Positions 57,835 to 61,229 of a stretch of DNA of 61,229 bases are shown piece after piece. Under the pieces are notes generated by a model that did not search any database, was not told the DNA's origin, and saw only the letters and a list, made by a program, of their open reading frames with translations. A program made the translations under genes and the position numbers. The stretch lies in assembly GCA_010015675.1 (NCBI GenBank), contig ML977021.1:10368-71596 (forward strand), in the 5' to 3' direction. Source of the DNA: Byssothecium circinans. Taxonomy: Eukaryota; Ascomycota; Dothideomycetes; Pleosporales; Massarinaceae. Every line of letters begins with the position of its first letter. The stretch's first letter is position 1.

Positions 57835-60468
57835 TTAGGCTTCGCTGAGCTCGCTGCACCGATAGAATTCTTCGGGACCCTCGAGGCCACTGAAGAATGA
57901 AGCTTTCTGTCCTCCAGGCGCCTTCCTTGCGTTTGCTTCCTCCAGCGCCAACGTCATCTTCGTCGTTGGAGGCAAGGGCAGTTCAACATTCTTTTTCGGG
58001 ACCGAACTAGGGAATTTGACGCTTTGTGTTTCAGGTCCCGATACAGAATCTTCGATATATGCCAAAGGTAGCATGCCACGTATGTCCCGTTCGATATACT
58101 CCTCGTTGGCATCAAGGTAGAATTCAACTCCGGGTCGACCGATGAAAGCTATGCGCCCTCTAGTTATATTGTAGGAGACTTCAATGAGTTCAAGCAATGG
58201 AGCTTCGCCGAAAGTGGGTTGAGCCCAGGGTGTGTGGAGTACAGGAATGACGAACTTAGCATGATAGTTGTCGACCGATATTCGGATGGCGATAAGCATG
58301 GCTCTCTCGATTATTTGGCAGACATCCTGTTGTAGTGGCAACTTCGAACAAACGAGCTGAAGAAGTTCCACAATTGCTTTGTAGATGTCGGCCTTTACGG
58401 CCATCATGCCATCATGCAGCACTGGATCCCATGGTTCGCAATTTTGTGGCTGAGTGAACAGCGTTTCTCCTCCCAAGGAATTACTGACGACCTTTCTACA
58501 GCGTTGCAGTCTCCATGTAAGGCTGTAACTGGTGGACTGCTGCCTATCATCCCGCCTCAACTTTTCCCATTCTTTACGGAGAGGGGTGCCAGTATCGTTA
58601 CCGTACACGGCGAAAGGATGCTCGAATAAATTTTCGAATAAGATTCTCCATATGGCTGATTGGGTGAAATGACGATTCCTCATAATGTTGTTCCAAGTAG
58701 GGAAACTGCTTGTTCTGCCAACGAGTATGTGCTTTCGCAAGTGCTCGGGTATGTCTTTCCCTGGAAGATATTCCAGTTTGCTCACAAACGTCTCAATTAA
58801 ATCTGAGAGCACTTTCAAGTCATCAGCAAGCGGGCTAGGAAAGCCGTGTGCATTCGTCCCAATTGGAGCACAAGGAACGGGTTGCTGGCTAGGAACGTGA
58901 GTCTCGAAGACTGCATCAGGCTCATAGTCAAGGTAGACCTCTGCAGGATCAAGCATGACCAGTGAATCGTCAGCCTCGAACCTCCGAAAACCTGGATGTA
59001 TGGTGAAGACTATGGGGCTGTCGTGGACGTGTCGACAGCATAATGTTCTTGCAAGCCAATCATGCTGATCGCGGTCTAGGGCACGCTGGTACATCTCGCC
59101 GTTATTCGGCTCCACAAATCGATGCGCGCGGAGCTGGACGGCCCATTGGAAAGCTAAGATCTGTGCTTGAGTTACTACTCTTTCAACATCTTCGTGACAT
59201 GACTTCGTTGCTCCTAGAAGTCCAGTCAGGACCTCTAGCTCCGCAACAAACCCAGCCCGTGCTTCGTGGATGCTCTGACGTGCGAGCTGATCGGTGTTCT
59301 TGAAAATATCCCCAGCACGCTGAGATGCATCCACGCCCCCACTGGTCGAGGTTGCTAACATTTGTGCGACTTTAGATATCGAATCTGATATGTTGAACTT
59401 TCTGTAAAGTAGCCCTGTTAGGCATTCTGTAGGTATCTTGTTGAGAATGGCGGTATACTGGAGAATTCCAGCCTTTATCAGAAGCTCATATGCTGTCAAA
59501 GAGCGCCATTGGTGTGCGGGGTGATGGCTATAGGTGTAAATTAATGTTAGCGAAGCGCATCTAGAACACCTCAATAGTGTTACTTACCGTACATCTGGTT
59601 CAACCCACTCAGAAGCTAAGTTACGTGCTCTCTTGCCAAATACTGCGAACTCGTTCGAAAATATGGTACCAAGTAAGATCGACCATACGGCGCCTCGGAA
59701 CATAAGAAGGCCATGTCTTGACCACAGTTCCTCCGGAGTCCCTTTGATAAGAGGTAAGTGATTTGAAAGACCAACGAGGTGGGATCGGGCGAGCTGGTTG
59801 CCGGCGACATGCTTTGTCAAACTGTGCGCAAGAGAGTAAACTAATCTATCGATGAGACGGAAATCGCTTTGAAGATCCAGCATTTGCCATGCTTCGTAAC
59901 ATAGATGCTCGAGGGTTTCAGGGTTGGAGGGGTTTCCTCTGGAAGGAGCTCCCTGTTGTGGTTGTCGTGGTTGTTGCTGTGTGCCCTGCAAGATTTTCAA
60001 TCTTCTTATCGCAGCTTGCGTTGTACGCTGAGCTTCATGTATCTTGCGCCTGAGTTGACTCTCGAGCCCAGGCAGGTCTCCTAAAGAGGCCTCGTTGTCG
60101 TGCGAGGACCTGTGTTCGTTCTGGAGGGGTAGCCTCAAGTGTCCCTGTGGTGCACCTGGTGCATCGCGCCCTGCAGGATCTTTACTGCCCACTCTAGGGG
60201 TGCCTTTTCTGGATGGTTGGACTCTCTTGTGCAGTTGGAACTTTACAGTCTTTTTAGGCGGTCGGCAATAGATGAAAAGAGCTATTATAATGGCAATAGC
60301 GATAAGGGAATTTAGGAGCTGTCTCTTATGAGGTCCGTTCAATCCGTTTTCGTCAATGAGGTAAGTTGGCAAAAGACAGACTGACAGACGAACCACAATG
60401 AGGAGAATTAGTAGGCTGACGATAGTCCTCTCAGTGAAATTGGGCCTCCTGCCCACAGTCGCCTTCAT
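57835..60468 (-). CDS. uncharacterised membrane protein with duplicated domain, family member B
   Basis: Not recognised. Exons 60468-59588 and 59527-57835 around a 60-bp intron (PDVR/HHPAHQW) give 857 aa. Two hydrophobic segments at about residues 15-36 and 51-67 (TIVSLLILLIVVRLSVCLL; LLNSLIAIAIIIALFIYC) predict a membrane-anchored protein. A charged linker and a short helical stretch (137-160) follow. The Trp motif seen in the neighbour occurs twice: 257-278 (FRGAVWSILLGTIFSNEFAVFG) and 582-603 (TQSAIWRILFENLFEHPFAVYG). The C-terminal block at about 695-787 (CQIIERAMLIAIRIS, GRIAFIGRPGVEFYLDANEE) also matches. So B looks like two fused or duplicated domains plus a membrane anchor, and A a single-domain soluble relative. 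Confidence 0.82.
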
Positions 60469-60712
60469 AATTCGACGTTTAGCAAAGAGAACAATGAGTG
60501 TGTAGGATGCATAGTGAGTTGCCGTCCTTCAGGCCGGCAACGCTGCTGAGCCATTGGGCACTCATTCTTTCAAGCGCAAATGTGGCGTCTGCAAATATGT
60601 CTTTGTTGTTGATTCAAAGCGGGATGAAAGCCAGAGGTTGTAAGACAACACCGGATCAAACACTAGCGTGTCCGTGCGCGTAACGCCCGGATTCGCGTAA
60701 CGCCCGCCTTTT
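60469..60712. other. upstream region of family B gene, up to the AT boundary
   Basis: 244 bp of normal composition. It ends with a direct repeat GCGTAACGCCCG (60678-60689 and 60695-60706) directly at the switch to AT-rich sequence. It must hold the promoter of the gene at 60468. Confidence 0.5.
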
Positions 60713-61229
60713 ACTAGGAAAATTAAAGAAAATAAGTAACTTTAAAGCTATATAACTTTTTAATTACTTTTTCTTTTTAAAAGCTTCCTTAACTAAAGTT
60801 ATAGAGAAAAACTATCTTTATAACTTTAAAATTTTAGTTTTTTAATAATAATTAGTTTAAAGAAAAAAGTATAAAAGTACTAAAACTTAAGTCTTTAAAA
60901 TTAAAAAATAATATTTTTTTAGAAGTAAAGTATACTATTTAGAATATATTTTATATTAGGTTTTTTCTAATAAAACTATTAACTAGGAAGTTATACTATC
61001 TTTTAATCTTTTTTATATAAGAAAACTAGGAAAGATAATATATCTTCTTAAGTAGTTATTTTATTAAAAAGAACCTAATATAAAATATATACTAAATAGT
61101 AAACTTTACTTCTAAAAAAATATTATTTTTTAATTTTAAAGACTTAAGTTTTAGTACTTTTATACTTTTTTCTTTAAACTAATTATTATTAAAAAACTAA
61201 AATTTTAAAGTTATAAAGATAGTTTTTCT
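60713..61229. repeat. AT-rich RIP-degraded repeat block, right edge
   Basis: Composition drops abruptly to almost pure A/T with TA-rich words, as at the left edge. No coding capacity. Most of it is a large palindrome, listed separately. The block runs off the window. Confidence 0.85.
60802..61229. repeat. palindrome of more than 400 bp (inverted repeat with about 180-bp arms)
   Basis: AGAAAAACTATCTTTATAAC at 60802 onward is the exact inverse of the window's last 20 bases. The arms 60802-60985 and about 61046-61229 differ at only a few positions; the central 60 bp (around 61015) is also weakly self-complementary. Probably two head-to-head repeat copies or the ends of a decayed element. The true outer limit may lie beyond the window. 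Confidence 0.85.

Overview
The window reads as nuclear DNA of a filamentous ascomycete (Pezizomycotina; a dothideomycete-like genome is my inference). Genes carry short GT-AG introns of about 45-100 bp, often with CTAAC-type branch sites. The gene content is fungal: GPI transamidase, Cdc45, velvet, GH27/GH43/GH76, P450, Uds1, GPAT. Both ends are extremely AT-rich and full of TA-rich transition decay, as left by repeat-induced point mutation (RIP). The 58 kb between them is of ordinary composition, so the window looks like one GC-equilibrated block between two RIP-degraded repeat blocks.

Left edge (1-4.4 kb): AT-rich decayed repeats, then a pogo/Fot1-like Tc1-mariner element (847-2713) with about 69-bp terminal inverted repeats. 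It sits inside an older, more heavily mutated copy of the same element. Next comes a truncated cellobiose-dehydrogenase pseudogene with two in-frame stops and a 21-nt homopolymer.

Housekeeping core (5.9-42.8 kb): gpi8 (minus) divergent from an OPT-family transporter; cdc45; an aquaglyceroporin with NPA and NLA motifs; a RING protein; a secreted GH27 alpha-galactosidase with a ricin-type module; an Lso2/CCDC124 homologue; a GPI-anchored GH76 (Dfg5/Dcw1 type); a Sct1/Gpt2-type glycerol-3-phosphate acyltransferase; a Uds1 coiled-coil protein divergent from an arylamine N-acetyltransferase; a four-exon 86-aa complex I subunit divergent from a KAT6/Sas3-type MYST acetyltransferase; and a nine-exon secreted GH43. 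Two introns are GC-AG. The gaps hold two fold-back (MITE-like) elements near 39.2-39.9 kb and an odd triple hairpin repeat near 17 kb bracketed by Pol III-like boxes.

Right part (44-60.5 kb): a cytochrome P450, a 3.6-kb gene-poor stretch, a VosA-like velvet regulator with an expanded His/Ser/Gly/Pro hexapeptide tail, a seven-exon HSPA12-like Hsp70 ATPase, and two proteins I could not assign. By eye these two are distant paralogues: one has a coiled coil and one copy of a Trp-centred motif, the other has two membrane segments and two copies, and both share a C-terminal block. With the Hsp70-like gene next door they are the best candidates here for something undescribed. The window ends in a RIP-decayed palindrome of more than 400 bp.

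Gene models were spliced by hand from the sequence. Exon joins were accepted only where phase and family motifs agreed. No database search was possible.
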